Shown: positions 20,184 through 29,966, numbered from the stretch's first letter. The stretch: DNA of 64,000 nt from Kitasatospora sp. MAA4 (GCF_029893355.1 NZ_JARZAI010000004.1:186001-250000); one strand, 5' to 3'. The notes: generated from the sequence alone by a model not told the origin. Numbers and translations are program-made.

Positions 20184-20840
20184 TCAACTGCCGTGCAGGG
20201 CCTGGCTGATGGCGTCCTGCCCGGAGACCAGTTCGAGGGTGCGGCCGACCGCCGGGGCCGGCTCGGCCAGCAGTGCGGCCAGCACGGCGGCGACGTCCGC
20301 GCGCGGGATCGCCCCGCGGCCCGTCGCGTCGGCCAGCCGGACCAGGCCGGTGCCCGGCTCGTCCGTCAGCGCGCCCGGGCGCAGCACCGTCCAGTCCAGC
20401 GAGCGGCGGGCCCGGATGTCGTCGTCGGCCGCGCCCTTGGCGCGCAGGTAGGCGCCGAAGACCGGGTCTGCGCCGTCGGGGGCCTGGGCGTCGGCGCCCA
20501 TCGAGGAGAGCAGGACGTAGCGCCGCACACCCACGTGTTCGGCGGCGTCCGCGAGCAGCACGGCGGCCGCCCGGTCCACGCTGTCCTTGCGCCCGGCCCC
20601 GCTGCCCGCGCCCGCACCGGCCGCGAAGACCACCGCGTCCGCCCGGGAGACGACGGCAGCCACCTCGTCCGGGCCGGCCGACTCCAGGTCCAGTACCACC
20701 GGTTCGGCCCCGACATCGCGCAGCGCCGCCTGCTGCTCGGCCCGCCGGATCAGCCCCACCGGCCGGTCCCCGCGCTCGGCCAGCAGCCGTTCCAGTTTCA
20801 GCCCGATCTGCCCGTGTCCACCCGCGATGACGATACGCAT
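20184..20840 (-). CDS. NAD(P)-binding atypical SDR (NmrA/YwnB-like)
   Basis: The 218-residue protein begins MRIVIAGGHGQIGLKLERLL, a Rossmann GxxGxxG dinucleotide site, and carries DAVVFAAGAG, RYVLLSSMGAD and LDWTVLRPGALTD, which are the marks of atypical short-chain dehydrogenase/NmrA proteins. These act as NAD(P)-dependent reductases or redox sensors, and the substrate is unknown. The classical catalytic YxxxK is represented by YLRAK. The ATG at 20840 is preferred to a GTG three codons upstream because it sits at the conserved start. Confidence 0.8.
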   Translation of the reverse strand: MRIVIAGGHGQIGLKLERLLAERGDRPVGLIRRAEQQAALRDVGAEPVVLDLESAGPDEVAAVVSRADAVVFAAGAGAGSGAGRKDSVDRAAAVLLADAAEHVGVRRYVLLSSMGADAQAPDGADPVFGAYLRAKGAADDDIRARRSLDWTVLRPGALTDEPGTGLVRLADATGRGAIPRADVAAVLAALLAEPAPAVGRTLELVSGQDAISQALHGS

Positions 20841-20923
20841 GCCGCCCACGCTAGCCCCGCGGCGGCCCCGCGCCCGGGATCACCGCGCCCGACGCGCTCC
20901 TGCACCACCGGCGCGAGGCGGCC

Positions 20924-21916
20924 TCAGACGGGCGGTAGCCGGAAGCCGGCCAGGATCCGCTCGGCGGCCAGGGTCGCGGTGAGGGTGCCCTCGCGGACCT
21001 GCTGTTCCAGGTCGGGCGCGATGCGGCGCACCTCGGGGTGGGCGCGCAGCTGGGAGAGCAGCTGGTCGTGGACCATCGCCCAGGTCCAGTCGACCTGCTG
21101 GTCGCGGCGCTTGGCGGCGAGTGCGCCGGTCGCCTCGAGGATCTGGCGGTGCTGCTCCAGGCGCTCCCACAGGACGTCCAGGTCGGTGCCGTCGCGGCCG
21201 CTGCAGGTGAGCACCGGGGGTGTCCAGGCGGCGTCCAGGGCGTGCATCAGCCGCAGGGCGCCGGCCAGTTCGCGCGCGGCGGCGCGGGCCTCCGGCTCGT
21301 GCGGGCCGTCCGCCTTGTTGACGGCGACCAGGTCGGCGAGTTCGAGGACGCCCTTCTTGATGCCCTGCAACTGGTCGCCGGTGCGGGCCAGGGTGAGCAG
21401 CAGGAAGGAGTCGACCATGCCCGCGACGGTGGTCTCGGACTGCCCGACGCCGACCGTCTCGACGAGCACCACGTCGTAGCCGGCCGCCTCCATCACCACC
21501 ATGCTCTCCCGGGTGGCGCGGGCCACCCCGCCGAGCGTGCCGGAGGTGGGCGAGGGCCGCACGAACGCGGCCGGATCCACCGCCAGCCGCTCCATCCGGG
21601 TCTTGTCGCCCAGGATGGAGCCGCCGGTGAGGCTGGAGGACGGGTCGACGGCGAGCACCGCGACCCGGTGGCCGCGGCCGGTGAGCATGGTGCCGAGCGC
21701 GTCGATGAAGGTGGACTTGCCCACCCCCGGGACGCCGGTGATGCCCACCCGGACGGCCCTGCCCGAGTGCGGCAGCAGCTGGATCAGCAGCTGCTGGGCC
21801 AGCTCCCGGTGATCGGCGCGGGTGGACTCCACCAGCGTGATCGCCCGCGCGATGTGGGCACGGGAGCCGTCGAGCACGCCCTTGACGTAGCTGTCGAGGT
21901 CGATCGTCCTGGCCAT
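20924..21916 (-). CDS. meaB: Methylmalonyl-CoA mutase-associated GTPase MeaB
   Basis: MeaB is the G3E-family GTPase that protects methylmalonyl-CoA mutase and gates loading of intact adenosylcobalamin. The 330-residue protein has Walker A GVPGVGKS (61-68), LAVDPSSS, the switch region ETVGVGQSE and the guanine motif VNKADGP. It starts four bases after the mutB stop, so it is co-transcribed with its client. Confidence 0.95.
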   Translation of the reverse strand: MARTIDLDSYVKGVLDGSRAHIARAITLVESTRADHRELAQQLLIQLLPHSGRAVRVGITGVPGVGKSTFIDALGTMLTGRGHRVAVLAVDPSSSLTGGSILGDKTRMERLAVDPAAFVRPSPTSGTLGGVARATRESMVVMEAAGYDVVLVETVGVGQSETTVAGMVDSFLLLTLARTGDQLQGIKKGVLELADLVAVNKADGPHEPEARAAARELAGALRLMHALDAAWTPPVLTCSGRDGTDLDVLWERLEQHRQILEATGALAAKRRDQQVDWTWAMVHDQLLSQLRAHPEVRRIAPDLEQQVREGTLTATLAAERILAGFRLPPV

Positions 21917-21920
21917 CGGC

Positions 21921-24122
21921 TCACAACTCGTGGCCGAGGGACGCGGCGAGCGCCTTCAGCAGGTCGTAGGCGGCGTCCGGGATGACCGTGCCCGGGGGGA
22001 ACACGGCGGCGGCGCCGGCCTCGTGGAGCGCCTCGAAGTCCTGCGGGGGGATCACCCCGCCGACCACGATGGTGATGTCCTCGCGTCCGGCCGCGGCCAG
22101 TTCGGCGCGCAGCGCCGGGACCAGCGTGAGGTGGCCGGCCGCCAGCGAGGAGACGCCGACGATGTGCACGTCGGCCTCCACCGCCTGCATGGCCACCTCG
22201 TGCGGGGTCTGGAAGAGCGCGCCCACGTCGACGGTGAAGCCGAGGTCGGCGAAGGCGGTGGCGATCACCTTCTGGCCGCGGTCGTGGCCGTCCTGGCCCA
22301 TCTTGGCCACCAGGATGCGCGGGCGGCGGCCCTCGGCCTCCTCGAAGGCCTCGACCAGGTCGCGGGTCTTCTGCACGGCGGTGGAGGCTCCTGCTTCGTC
22401 GCGGTACACACCGGAGATGGTACGGATCTGGCCGGAGTGGCGCCCGTAGACCTTCTCCAGGGCGTCGGAGATCTCACCGACCGTCGCCTTGGCCCGGGCC
22501 GCGTCCACGGCCAGCGCCAGCAGGTTGCCCTCCAGGGTGCCGCCCGGCTGCGCGCCGGCCTCGGCGGAGGCGGTCAGCGCACGCAGCGCCGCCTGGCAGG
22601 CGTCCTCGTCGCGCTCGGCGCGCAGCCGGCGCAGCTTCTCGACCTGCTGGGCGCGCACCGAGGAGTTGTCGACCGCGCGGACCTCGATCTGCTCGTCGGT
22701 GGCGACCCGGTACTTGTTGACGCCGATCACCGGCTGGCGGCCGGAGTCGATCCGGGCCTGGGTGCGGGCCGCGGCCTCCTCGATGCGCAGCTTGGGGATG
22801 CCCGCGTCGATGGCCTTGGCCATGCCGCCGGCCGCCTCGACCTCCTGGATGTGCTGCCAGGCGCGCGCGGCCAGGTCCTGGGTGAGCTTCTCGACGTAGG
22901 CGCTGCCACCCCAGGGGTCGATCACCCGGCAGGTGCCCGACTCCTGCTGGAGCAGCAGCTGGGTGTTGCGGGCGATCCGGGCGGAGAAGTCGGTGGGCAG
23001 CGCGAGCGCCTCGTCCAGCGCGTTGGTGTGCAGCGACTGGGTGTGGCCCTGGGTTGCGGCCATCGCCTCCACGCAGGTACGCGCGACGTTGTTGAAGACG
23101 TCCTGAGCGGTCAGCGACCAGCCGGAGGTCTGCGAATGGGTGCGCAGCGACAGCGACTTGGCGTTCTTCGGCTCGAACTCCTTGACCAGCTTGGCCCAGA
23201 GCAGCCGGGCCGCCCGCAACTTGGCGATCTCCATGAAGTAGTTCATGCCGATCGCCCAGAAGAACGAGAGCCGCGGCGCGAAGGCGTCCACGTCCATTCC
23301 GGCCGCCAGGCCCGCGCGCAGGTACTCCACGCCGTCGGCCAGCGTGTAGGCGAGCTCCAGGTCGGCGGTGGCTCCGGCCTCCTGGATGTGGTAGCCGGAG
23401 ATGGAGATCGAGTTGTAGCGCGGCATCTTCTGCGAGGTGTACGCGAAGATGTCGGAGATGATCCGCATCGAGGGCTGCGGCGGGTAGATGTAGGTGTTGC
23501 GGACCATGAACTCCTTGAGGATGTCGTTCTGGATGGTCCCGGCCAACTTCTCGGGCGGCACCCCCTGTTCCTCGGCCGCCACGATGTAGAGGGCCAGCAC
23601 CGGCAGCACGGCGCCGTTCATGGTCATCGACACCGACATCTTGTCCAGCGGGATGCCGTCGAAGAGTTGGCGCATGTCGTAGATCGAGTCGATCGCCACG
23701 CCCGCCATGCCGACGTCGCCGGTGACCCGGGGGTGGTCGCTGTCGTAGCCGCGGTGGGTCGGCAGGTCGAAGGCGACCGAGAGGCCCTTCTGGCCGGCCG
23801 CCAGGTTGCGGCGGTAGAAGGCGTTGGACTCCTCGGCGGTGGAGAAGCCGGCGTACTGGCGGACCGTCCAGGGCTGGTTGACGTACATCGTCGGGTACGG
23901 GCCGCGCAGGTACGGCGCGACGCCCGGGTAGGTCCCCAGGAAGTCGACGCCGACCAGGTCCTCGGCGGTGTAGAGCGGCTTGACGGCGATGCCCTCGGGC
24001 GTCTCCCAGAGCTGCTCGTCGACGTCCTTGCCGGTGGCCTGCTGCCAGTCGGCCCGCCACTGCTCGGCGGTGGCGGTGCCGTCCGTACCGTCGAGCCCGA
24101 TCTCGGTGAAGTCGGGGATCAT
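21921..24122 (-). CDS. mutB: Methylmalonyl-CoA mutase large (catalytic) subunit
   Basis: The enzyme interconverts (R)-methylmalonyl-CoA and succinyl-CoA through adenosylcobalamin radicals, linking propionate and odd-chain or branched carbon to the TCA cycle and supplying polyketide extender units. The 733-residue sequence starts [12 protein letters not shown]. It shows [32 protein letters not shown] and the C-terminal cobalamin motif DGHDRG (near residue 611), whose His replaces the lower axial ligand. The ATG overlaps the mutA stop by one base. A longer frame running into mutA was discarded. Confidence 0.97.
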   Translation of the reverse strand: MIPDFTEIGLDGTDGTATAEQWRADWQQATGKDVDEQLWETPEGIAVKPLYTAEDLVGVDFLGTYPGVAPYLRGPYPTMYVNQPWTVRQYAGFSTAEESNAFYRRNLAAGQKGLSVAFDLPTHRGYDSDHPRVTGDVGMAGVAIDSIYDMRQLFDGIPLDKMSVSMTMNGAVLPVLALYIVAAEEQGVPPEKLAGTIQNDILKEFMVRNTYIYPPQPSMRIISDIFAYTSQKMPRYNSISISGYHIQEAGATADLELAYTLADGVEYLRAGLAAGMDVDAFAPRLSFFWAIGMNYFMEIAKLRAARLLWAKLVKEFEPKNAKSLSLRTHSQTSGWSLTAQDVFNNVARTCVEAMAATQGHTQSLHTNALDEALALPTDFSARIARNTQLLLQQESGTCRVIDPWGGSAYVEKLTQDLAARAWQHIQEVEAAGGMAKAIDAGIPKLRIEEAAARTQARIDSGRQPVIGVNKYRVATDEQIEVRAVDNSSVRAQQVEKLRRLRAERDEDACQAALRALTASAEAGAQPGGTLEGNLLALAVDAARAKATVGEISDALEKVYGRHSGQIRTISGVYRDEAGASTAVQKTRDLVEAFEEAEGRRPRILVAKMGQDGHDRGQKVIATAFADLGFTVDVGALFQTPHEVAMQAVEADVHIVGVSSLAAGHLTLVPALRAELAAAGREDITIVVGGVIPPQDFEALHEAGAAAVFPPGTVIPDAAYDLLKALAASLGHEL

Positions 24123-26008
24123 CACAGCGTTCCGATCTCGTCGAGGACCGAGGTGAGGACGGCGACGGCGTCGCAGCCCGCGAAGACGAACCCGTCCACC
24201 CCTGCCTGCTGGTAATTCTCGCGCTGCTCGCCGCCGGGTCGGCCGGCGAGCAGCACCCGGCGGGCTCCGGCGGCCTTCAGCGCGGCGGCGGCGGCCTCGG
24301 CGTGCTCGGCGTACAGCTTGTCGCTGGAGCACAGGCAGGCCACGGTCGCGCCGCTGGCCGCGAAGGCCTCGGCGAGCGCCTTCGCATCGTCCGCCTGGCC
24401 GAGGACGGTCTCGATGCCGCCGGCCTGGAAGAGGTTGGCGGCGAAGGAGGACCGCCCGGTGTGCACGGCGGCCGGGCCCAGCGCGGCCAGGAAGAGCCGC
24501 GGCCGCTCCCCCGCCTCGGTCAGGTGGGCGTCCGAGCGGGTGCGCAGCGCCTCGAACGCCTGCGAGCGGCGCACGCGCGGCAGGCCGCCGGTGAGCGGTG
24601 CCGGGGCCGGGTCGCGGACCACGGGCAGCTCGGCCAGGTTCGGGAACTCGCTGACGCCGGTGATCGGCTCGCGCCGGTGCGCGAGGTCCTGCGAGCGCTG
24701 CGCCCAGGTGGCGGCGATCCGCTCGCCGACCAGGCCGGAGCCCAGTGCGGCCTGCTGGCCGCCGGCCCGCTCGATCTCCTGGAACCAGGCCCAGGCGGCC
24801 TGCGCGAGCTCGTCGGTGAGCTGCTCGACGTACCAGGAACCGCCGGCCGGGTCGATCACCCGGGCCAGGTGCGACTCCTCCAGCAGGATCGCCTGGGTGT
24901 TGCGGGCGACCCGCCGGGCGAAGGCGTCCGGGAGTCCGAAGGCGGCGTCGAACGGGAGCACGGTGACCGCGTCCGCGCCGCCGAGGCCGGCCGCCAGGCA
25001 GGCGACCGTGGTGCGCAGCATGTTCACCCACGGGTCGCGCTCGGTCATCATCACCGAGGAGGTGACCGCGTGCTGGCGCTGCGCCGCGGCGCCCGGTGCC
25101 ACGCCGCTGACCTGGGCCACCCGGGCCCAGAGCCGGCGGGCGGCGCGCAGCTTGGCGATGGTGAGGAACTGGTCGGCGGTGGCCGCGTAGCGGAACTCCA
25201 GCTGGCCGGCGGCCGCGTCCACGTTCAGGCCGGCCGCGGTCAGTTCACGCAGGTAGGCGACGCCGGTGGCCAGCGAGCAGCCGAGCTCCTGGGCGGTCGA
25301 GGCGCCGGCGTCGTGGTACGGGAGGGCGTCCACGGTCAGCGCGCGCACCGCGGGGAACTCGCGGTGGCAGCGGGCGGCCAGCGCGGCCGCGTCGGCGAGC
25401 TGCGCGGCGGTGTCGGACTCCCGGCCGGTGCGGGCCAGCAGGCCCAGCGGGTCGGCGCCGAGGTTGCCGGCGGCGGCCTCGGCCGGCACCTGGCGCTCTG
25501 CGTAGACGGCGAACAACTGCTCGGCCGCGGCGGTGAACTCGGGCCCGGCGTCCAGCACGACGGGGGCCAGGTCGAGGTAGACCCCGCGCAGCACCTGCGG
25601 CAGCGCGGCGATCGGCAGTCCGGCCTCGCCGACGGTCAGCCAGAGCGAGCTGACGCCGTTCTCCAGGTCGGCGAGCACCGCCTCGGCAGCGCGCTCGGGA
25701 TCCGGCACGCCGTGCAGCTGGCGCACGTCCCAGCCGGCGACCGCGGAGCCCTGCGGGCGGCCGCCGCGCACGAACGGCGGGAAGCCGGGGTAGCCGGGAT
25801 CGGCGGCCGAGTCCTCGGCGGTGTACAGCGGGCGGACACGCAGTCCGTCCTCGACATCGGTGGAGAGCGCCTCCTCGGCCAGTGCACCTTCGACGTTCTG
25901 CGTCAGACCTGACTTGTGCAGAACGCCTTCGACAAGCCGCTGCCATTGCTCACGGGTCGCATCCGGGAACTCGGCGGCCAGGGGGAGCCCTTCGGGCGGG
26001 ACCGTCAT
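24122..26008 (-). CDS. mutA: Methylmalonyl-CoA mutase small subunit
   Basis: The 628-residue MutA is homologous to the large subunit but is a non-catalytic partner in the heterodimer. It keeps the barrel features ([32 protein letters not shown]), but its C-terminal domain lacks the DxHxxG cobalamin motif. It starts at an ATG at 26008 and is the first gene of mutA-mutB-meaB, all overlapping or nearly so. Confidence 0.95.
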   Translation of the reverse strand: MTVPPEGLPLAAEFPDATREQWQRLVEGVLHKSGLTQNVEGALAEEALSTDVEDGLRVRPLYTAEDSAADPGYPGFPPFVRGGRPQGSAVAGWDVRQLHGVPDPERAAEAVLADLENGVSSLWLTVGEAGLPIAALPQVLRGVYLDLAPVVLDAGPEFTAAAEQLFAVYAERQVPAEAAAGNLGADPLGLLARTGRESDTAAQLADAAALAARCHREFPAVRALTVDALPYHDAGASTAQELGCSLATGVAYLRELTAAGLNVDAAAGQLEFRYAATADQFLTIAKLRAARRLWARVAQVSGVAPGAAAQRQHAVTSSVMMTERDPWVNMLRTTVACLAAGLGGADAVTVLPFDAAFGLPDAFARRVARNTQAILLEESHLARVIDPAGGSWYVEQLTDELAQAAWAWFQEIERAGGQQAALGSGLVGERIAATWAQRSQDLAHRREPITGVSEFPNLAELPVVRDPAPAPLTGGLPRVRRSQAFEALRTRSDAHLTEAGERPRLFLAALGPAAVHTGRSSFAANLFQAGGIETVLGQADDAKALAEAFAASGATVACLCSSDKLYAEHAEAAAAALKAAGARRVLLAGRPGGEQRENYQQAGVDGFVFAGCDAVAVLTSVLDEIGTL

Positions 26009-26070
26009 GAGGGAAGGTTAGAGGTGACAGGCCGTCGACAGCAGATCAAACCGGTGTGACCTTTCCCTCT

Positions 26071-26097
26071 CTGCACTCCGGGGTGCGTGGAGTGCAG
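26071..26097. terminator. Hairpin between thioesterase and mutA genes
   Basis: CTGCACTCC (26071-26079) and GGAGTGCAG (26089-26097) form a perfect 9-bp stem. It lies downstream of the leftward thioesterase gene and upstream of mutA, so it most likely ends the thioesterase transcript. Confidence 0.6.
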
Positions 26098-26133
26098 CAA
26101 GGGCCACCCGTACGGCGCAGCGCGCGACGGCGC

Positions 26134-26901
26134 TCAGCGGACCTCGGCCAGCTCCTCGCGGATGCCCGCCAGCACGTCCGGAGCCGCGGCGTTGGTCAGG
26201 AAGAAGTGCCCGCCGGGGAACATCCGCAGCGAGCTGTCCGCCCGAGTGGTGTCGGCCCAGCGCGCCAGGCTCTCCTGCGACATGGTGTCCTCGGTCCCGC
26301 CGAAGACCGCGACCGGGCAGTCGAGCTGCTCGTCCTGCGGGTGGCTGAAGGTGGCGCAGATCCGGTAGTCGGCCCGCAGGGTGGGCAGCACCATCTCGAC
26401 CAGCTCGGGTATCGCGAGCACCTCGGGCGAGGTGCCGCCCATCGCGCGCAGCTCCTGGACCAGGCGGGCGTCGTCCCACTCCAGGCGCTCGGGCCGCCGG
26501 CGGATGTGGGCGGGCGCCGCACAGCCGCTGACGAGCAGCCGACTGGGCGCGCGCCGCCCCTCGCGCTGGGCGGCCAGCGCGACGCCGTAGGAGATCATCG
26601 CGCCCATGCTGTGGCCGAACAGTGCGTAGGGCCGGTCCAGGAAGGGCATGATCGCGGCGTGGGCCTGCTCCACGGCGTCCTGGTAGGTCGTCAGGTGCGG
26701 CTCGGCGATCCGGCTCTCACGCCCCGGCAGCTGGATCGCCAGCAGCTCGACGTCCGCGGGCAGGCTCTGCGGCCAGGTCCGGTACATCGTCGGGCCGCCG
26801 CCGGCGGGGTGGAAGCAGATCAGACGCAGCCGGGCCTGCGGCCTGGGCTCCGGGCAGCGGACCCAGGGGGTGGCGGGCGCGTCGAGGTACTGAGGAGACA
26901 T
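26134..26901 (-). CDS. Type II thioesterase (alpha/beta hydrolase)
   Basis: The 255-residue protein matches the external thioesterases that clear misprimed acyl groups from carrier proteins of polyketide and non-ribosomal peptide synthases. It shows RLICFHPAGGGPTMYRTWPQ, the QLPGRESR motif, the nucleophile elbow GHSMGA (Ser98), Asp in VFGGTEDTMS and His in FPGGHFFL. No synthase or carrier protein is encoded in this window, so its partner must lie elsewhere. The neighbouring methylmalonyl-CoA mutase could supply extender units, but that is only a contextual idea. Confidence 0.88.
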   Translation of the reverse strand: MSPQYLDAPATPWVRCPEPRPQARLRLICFHPAGGGPTMYRTWPQSLPADVELLAIQLPGRESRIAEPHLTTYQDAVEQAHAAIMPFLDRPYALFGHSMGAMISYGVALAAQREGRRAPSRLLVSGCAAPAHIRRRPERLEWDDARLVQELRAMGGTSPEVLAIPELVEMVLPTLRADYRICATFSHPQDEQLDCPVAVFGGTEDTMSQESLARWADTTRADSSLRMFPGGHFFLTNAAAPDVLAGIREELAEVR

Positions 26902-26917
26902 TCGGGCAGCCTAACGC

Positions 26918-26969
26918 GAGCCGCCGCTGCCGCACCTGGAGATTGTCCAGGGTGCGGCAGCGGCGGCTC
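26918..26969 (-). terminator. Very long hairpin after the Nramp-type gene
   Basis: GAGCCGCCGCTGCCGCACC-TGG (26918-26939) pairs with CCA-GGGTGCGGCAGCGGCGGCTC (26947-26969) with one bulge, giving about 22 bp. It directly follows the stop of the leftward transporter gene and precedes the thioesterase start. Confidence 0.75.
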
Positions 26970-26983
26970 GGATGGCTGTCGGG

Positions 26984-28630
26984 TCAGCTGCTGAGGGCGA
27001 CCTGGACGAGCTTGATGACGACCAGGATCATCGCGACCAGCAGGTAGCTGCGCAGGGCGCCCATGCCGATCTTGTAGCCGGTGGAGACCTTCGGCCTGGT
27101 GAGCGTCTCCAGCGGCGGCATCCGCCACTCGTCGCGGCCCGTGCGGTCGATCGGATCCTCCTTCGTCGCCGTGCGGCGGCGGGTGAAGGCGAAGCCTGCT
27201 GCCAGGACTCCGGCGACGCCGCAGCCGGCCATGATGTCGAGGATCGCGCCGGAGCTGATGGTCGGGAAGAGCACCGAGGCGGTCAGGATGACGGAGAGGG
27301 TGACCAGCACGCCGACGACGGCGGCGGTGAAGGCGTTGGTCTTGGGTCCGTTGACCCAGGGGCCCAGGACGTCCTTGTCGTTGCAGAGCAGCAGCAGGAA
27401 GACCGACGCGGAGGGCAGCAGCACCCCGGCCAGGACCTGGACGCCCTGGGTGAGCAGGCCCAGCGGGGAGCCGGGGATCAGCACGATGGCGGCGGCCGCG
27501 GCGACCAGGCCGGCGTAGACGGCGTAGAAGCCCTTGGCGTTGCCGACCCCGCGGTGCAGCGAGTGCTTCATGCCGAAGACGTCGCCGATGGCGTAGGCGG
27601 TGGAGAGCGAGACGGCGAAGGCTCCGATGATCGAGGCGTCCAGCAGGGCGATCGCGAACAGCACGCCCACCAGCTTCCCCGCGTGCAGCTCCAGGCCCTT
27701 GGCGACCCCGGCGGCGTCCGTGAACTGGCCGACCTGGTCGGTGCCCGCGAACGCTGCGGCGGCGAAGCCCATCATGGCGGCGGCGCCGATGATGACGATG
27801 GCGATGCCGATCCAGAGGTCGACCTTCTCGTACTTCATGAAGCGCGGGGTGATGCGCTTGTCGATGACGTACGACTGCTGGAAGAAGAGCTGCCAGGGGG
27901 CGACTGTGGTGCCGACGATGCTGATGATCAGCAGCATCACGGTGGCCAGCTGGCCGGTGCCGCCGGGCATGTTCGGGACGACGAAGTCGTGCGCCATCTG
28001 CGAGGTCTTCGGGTGCACGAGGAAGTAGATCGGGATCAGCAGCAGCGAGCCGGCGCAGAGCGCGATGGCGACGCGCTCGAAGCGCTGGAAGGAGCCGGTG
28101 AAGGCGGAGGCGATGATGATCGCGGCGGCCAGGATCACCGAGGCGACCTTGGGCAGGCCGAGGTAGCCGGCCGCGAGCGTGATCCCGATGAACTCGGTGA
28201 CCAGGGTCAGCGCGTTCAGCAGGAACAGGTCGATCACGCTGAAGGCGCCCCAGAACTTGCCGAAGCGCTCCAGGATCAGACGGGCGTGGCCGACGCCGGT
28301 GACGGCGCCCAGGCGCAGAACCATCTCCTGGTTGACGTACAGCACCGGGATCAGCAGGAGCAGCGTCCACAGCAGGCTGGTGCCGTAGTTCTGGCCGGCG
28401 TTGCCGTAGGTGGAGAACGCGCCGGCGTCGTTGTCGCCGACCATCACGATCAGGCCGGGGCCGACGATCGCGAGCAGGGTCTTGAGCTTGGCGGACAGCC
28501 CGCGGCGCTCGCCGTGGTCGCCGAGCTTGATGGTGCCCAGCGCGCCCTTGATGTCGCCGATGTGGGCGTCGTCGAGGACGGCGGCATTGGTGATGGTGCT
28601 GTTCGTCGCGGTGGTCATCGTGTCGGTCAT
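26984..28630 (-). CDS. Nramp-related transporter, probably Mg2+ importer (NRMT)
   Basis: The 548-residue protein has an SLC11/Nramp-like fold with about eleven membrane helices. The canonical metal-site motifs are changed. In helix 1 the usual DPGN is GDNDAGAF (residues 65-72), and in helix 6 the metal-binding MPH is TVAPWQLFF (242-250), with Ala in place of the Met that selects transition metals. That substitution, and the M-box riboswitch in its leader, point to the Nramp-related magnesium transporter group rather than an Mn/Fe importer. GGGAGG precedes the ATG. The 40-residue cytosolic N-terminus and about 80-residue C-terminal extension (WRMPPLETLTRPKV, then a last helix) are extra. Confidence 0.85.
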   Translation of the reverse strand: MTDTMTTATNSTITNAAVLDDAHIGDIKGALGTIKLGDHGERRGLSAKLKTLLAIVGPGLIVMVGDNDAGAFSTYGNAGQNYGTSLLWTLLLLIPVLYVNQEMVLRLGAVTGVGHARLILERFGKFWGAFSVIDLFLLNALTLVTEFIGITLAAGYLGLPKVASVILAAAIIIASAFTGSFQRFERVAIALCAGSLLLIPIYFLVHPKTSQMAHDFVVPNMPGGTGQLATVMLLIISIVGTTVAPWQLFFQQSYVIDKRITPRFMKYEKVDLWIGIAIVIIGAAAMMGFAAAAFAGTDQVGQFTDAAGVAKGLELHAGKLVGVLFAIALLDASIIGAFAVSLSTAYAIGDVFGMKHSLHRGVGNAKGFYAVYAGLVAAAAAIVLIPGSPLGLLTQGVQVLAGVLLPSASVFLLLLCNDKDVLGPWVNGPKTNAFTAAVVGVLVTLSVILTASVLFPTISSGAILDIMAGCGVAGVLAAGFAFTRRRTATKEDPIDRTGRDEWRMPPLETLTRPKVSTGYKIGMGALRSYLLVAMILVVIKLVQVALSS

Positions 28631-28775
28631 GATGTGCCTCCCATCGCCCCACCTAGGGGGCGGTCGGGGGCACGCGGCAGCCGTCCCCCCTGCGGGCGCG
28701 CAGCCCGTCGCGCCACGGCGGCAGCAGGGCCGCGTGGGGCTGACGGTGCGTCAGAAGCGTGCGCAGGGAAGGTGG

Positions 28776-28853
28776 TTACCGCGTGCCGAAGGAAAACGAA
28801 GACAGGCGGGTGGGGGGCCGTTTATGGCCCGGACTACTGCAACTCGCATCCAT
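28776..28853 (-). CDS. 25-residue upstream ORF in the Mg transporter leader
   Basis: An ATG at 28853 with an ideal AAGGAGG eight bases upstream opens a 25-codon ORF ending in TAA at 28776-28778. It starts MDASCSS and contains GHKRPPTR and ends FSFGTR. It lies between the M-box and the transporter gene, which starts 145 bases after the uORF stop. The Shine-Dalgarno AAGGAG (28863-28868) can pair with an upstream CTCCTT (complement of 28908-28913), which would let the riboswitch control it. A regulatory leader peptide is likely by position, and its mechanism is unknown. Confidence 0.55.
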   Translation of the reverse strand: MDASCSSPGHKRPPTRLSSFSFGTR

Positions 28854-28945
28854 GTCTCTCGCCTCCTTCCGGCCGGGACGCACAGCTGTGCGCCGAATCG
28901 ACACGGCAAGGAGCGGACCGACCCATCACGGCCGGTACACCCCAA

Positions 28946-29120
28946 CTCGTCAGAGCTTTGGCACTCCACGGCGTGATCCCCTCGCCGCGCCAATGCGATC
29001 GAGTGGGAAGCCACTTGGGATCAACCCTTAGGTCGGGAAGATCTGTCCTGATCCGGAGCGTCTCTCGACGGGTGGGATCAGTGGCCTGTGTCCGTGAAGA
29101 CGCCTCACCGAACGAGGTGC
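28946..29120 (-). ncRNA. M-box (ykoK) magnesium riboswitch
   Basis: Read on the minus strand, about 175 bases match the M-box consensus: CTCGTTCGGTGAGGC at the 5' side, CGGACACAGGCCACTG, the hallmark GTCGAGAGACGC (29058-29069), then GTGCCAAAGCTCTGACGAG at the 3' side. The two ends pair as the closing P1 helix. M-boxes fold on Mg2+ and switch off Mg2+ transporter genes. It starts some 490 bases upstream of the Nramp-related gene, with a uORF in between. Confidence 0.88.
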
Positions 29121-29235
29121 CTTTCTAAACCTCCACAAGCTTAGACCCTTCGGAGCGGCACGCTTGCCATATTTACAGAACCTTGACCTGCTGGCGCATC
29201 ATCAGTTGAGGACCTGTTCGGCGCACCTGGGTCGG

Positions 29236-29790
29236 TCAGTGCGGTTCGGGGCACTCGAAGAGCAGCTCGCGGCCGTCCACCTCGTCCCACTGCTCACCGA
29301 CCTCGACGAAGCCGAAGCCCGAAATCGTGGCCAGCGACGCGGTGTTGTCGGGTCTGATCGACGCTCGCACGGTCCGCACCCCGGACTCGGCGCCCGCCCA
29401 GCGCAGCAGCTCGGCCAGGATCGCACGGGCATGTCCGCGGCGGCGCCGGTCGGGGGCGACGGAGTAGCCGACCTCCACCATGCCCGCGGCGTCCGGCGGC
29501 CCGTGGAAGCCGGCGTACCCGACCACCTCGCCCTCCGGCTCGGCCACCGCCGCCCGCGCGACCCAGCGCGCACTGCCGGGGTCGGCAGCGATCTGGTCGA
29601 GCCGCAGCCGCCAGAGCCAGAGCGCCTCTTCGGCCAGGAAGAAGTCGGTGAGTGCGACGCCGGCCCGGGCGCTGGCGCCCGCGAGGTCGCCGTCCAGCAG
29701 CGCGGCCAGCACGGCGGGCGAGAGCTGGACGAGGCGTACCGACGCACGGCCGGCCGCCGAGGGGATCCGGTGCTTGATCGGTTCAGTCAC
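29236..29790 (-). CDS. GNAT family N-acetyltransferase
   Basis: The 184-residue protein carries a RimJ/RimL-like GNAT domain: EVVGYAGFHGPP, MVEVGYSVAPDRRRRGHARAI (the acetyl-CoA loop, R-R-x-G-x-A) and SIRPDNTASLATISGFGFVE. The substrate may be an N-terminal residue or a small amine. The GTG at 29790 is taken as start because upstream sequence in the same frame overlaps the divergent gene. Its GGAGG is too close to be ideal, so the N-terminus is uncertain. Confidence 0.75.
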   Translation of the reverse strand: MTEPIKHRIPSAAGRASVRLVQLSPAVLAALLDGDLAGASARAGVALTDFFLAEEALWLWRLRLDQIAADPGSARWVARAAVAEPEGEVVGYAGFHGPPDAAGMVEVGYSVAPDRRRRGHARAILAELLRWAGAESGVRTVRASIRPDNTASLATISGFGFVEVGEQWDEVDGRELLFECPEPH

Positions 29791-29966
29791 CCTCCGGATG
29801 CTCCTGGAGCCGCTGGGCGCTGTCCAACGATTTCCATCGGCGCGAGAGCGGCGCGAGAGCGGCGCTCGGCCGGTGCGAGAGGCTGTCACCGGTGTGTGGC
29901 AGGCTGCGGGACGAAGCCTGGCGCGCACCTGCAGCCCGGCCTGCACCCCAGGAAGGCACCGCCACC

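Noticed and set aside
24123..25031. N-terminal extension of mutB into the mutA coding region (1036-codon frame)
   Set aside because: Conserved MutB begins at MIPDF (24122), overlapping the mutA stop. The extension is out-of-frame mutA sequence.
26972..29128. 718-codon plus-strand frame across the transporter gene and its leader
   Set aside because: It is antisense to a well-supported membrane protein and to the M-box, with an Asp/Gly/Val/Gln-rich shadow composition.
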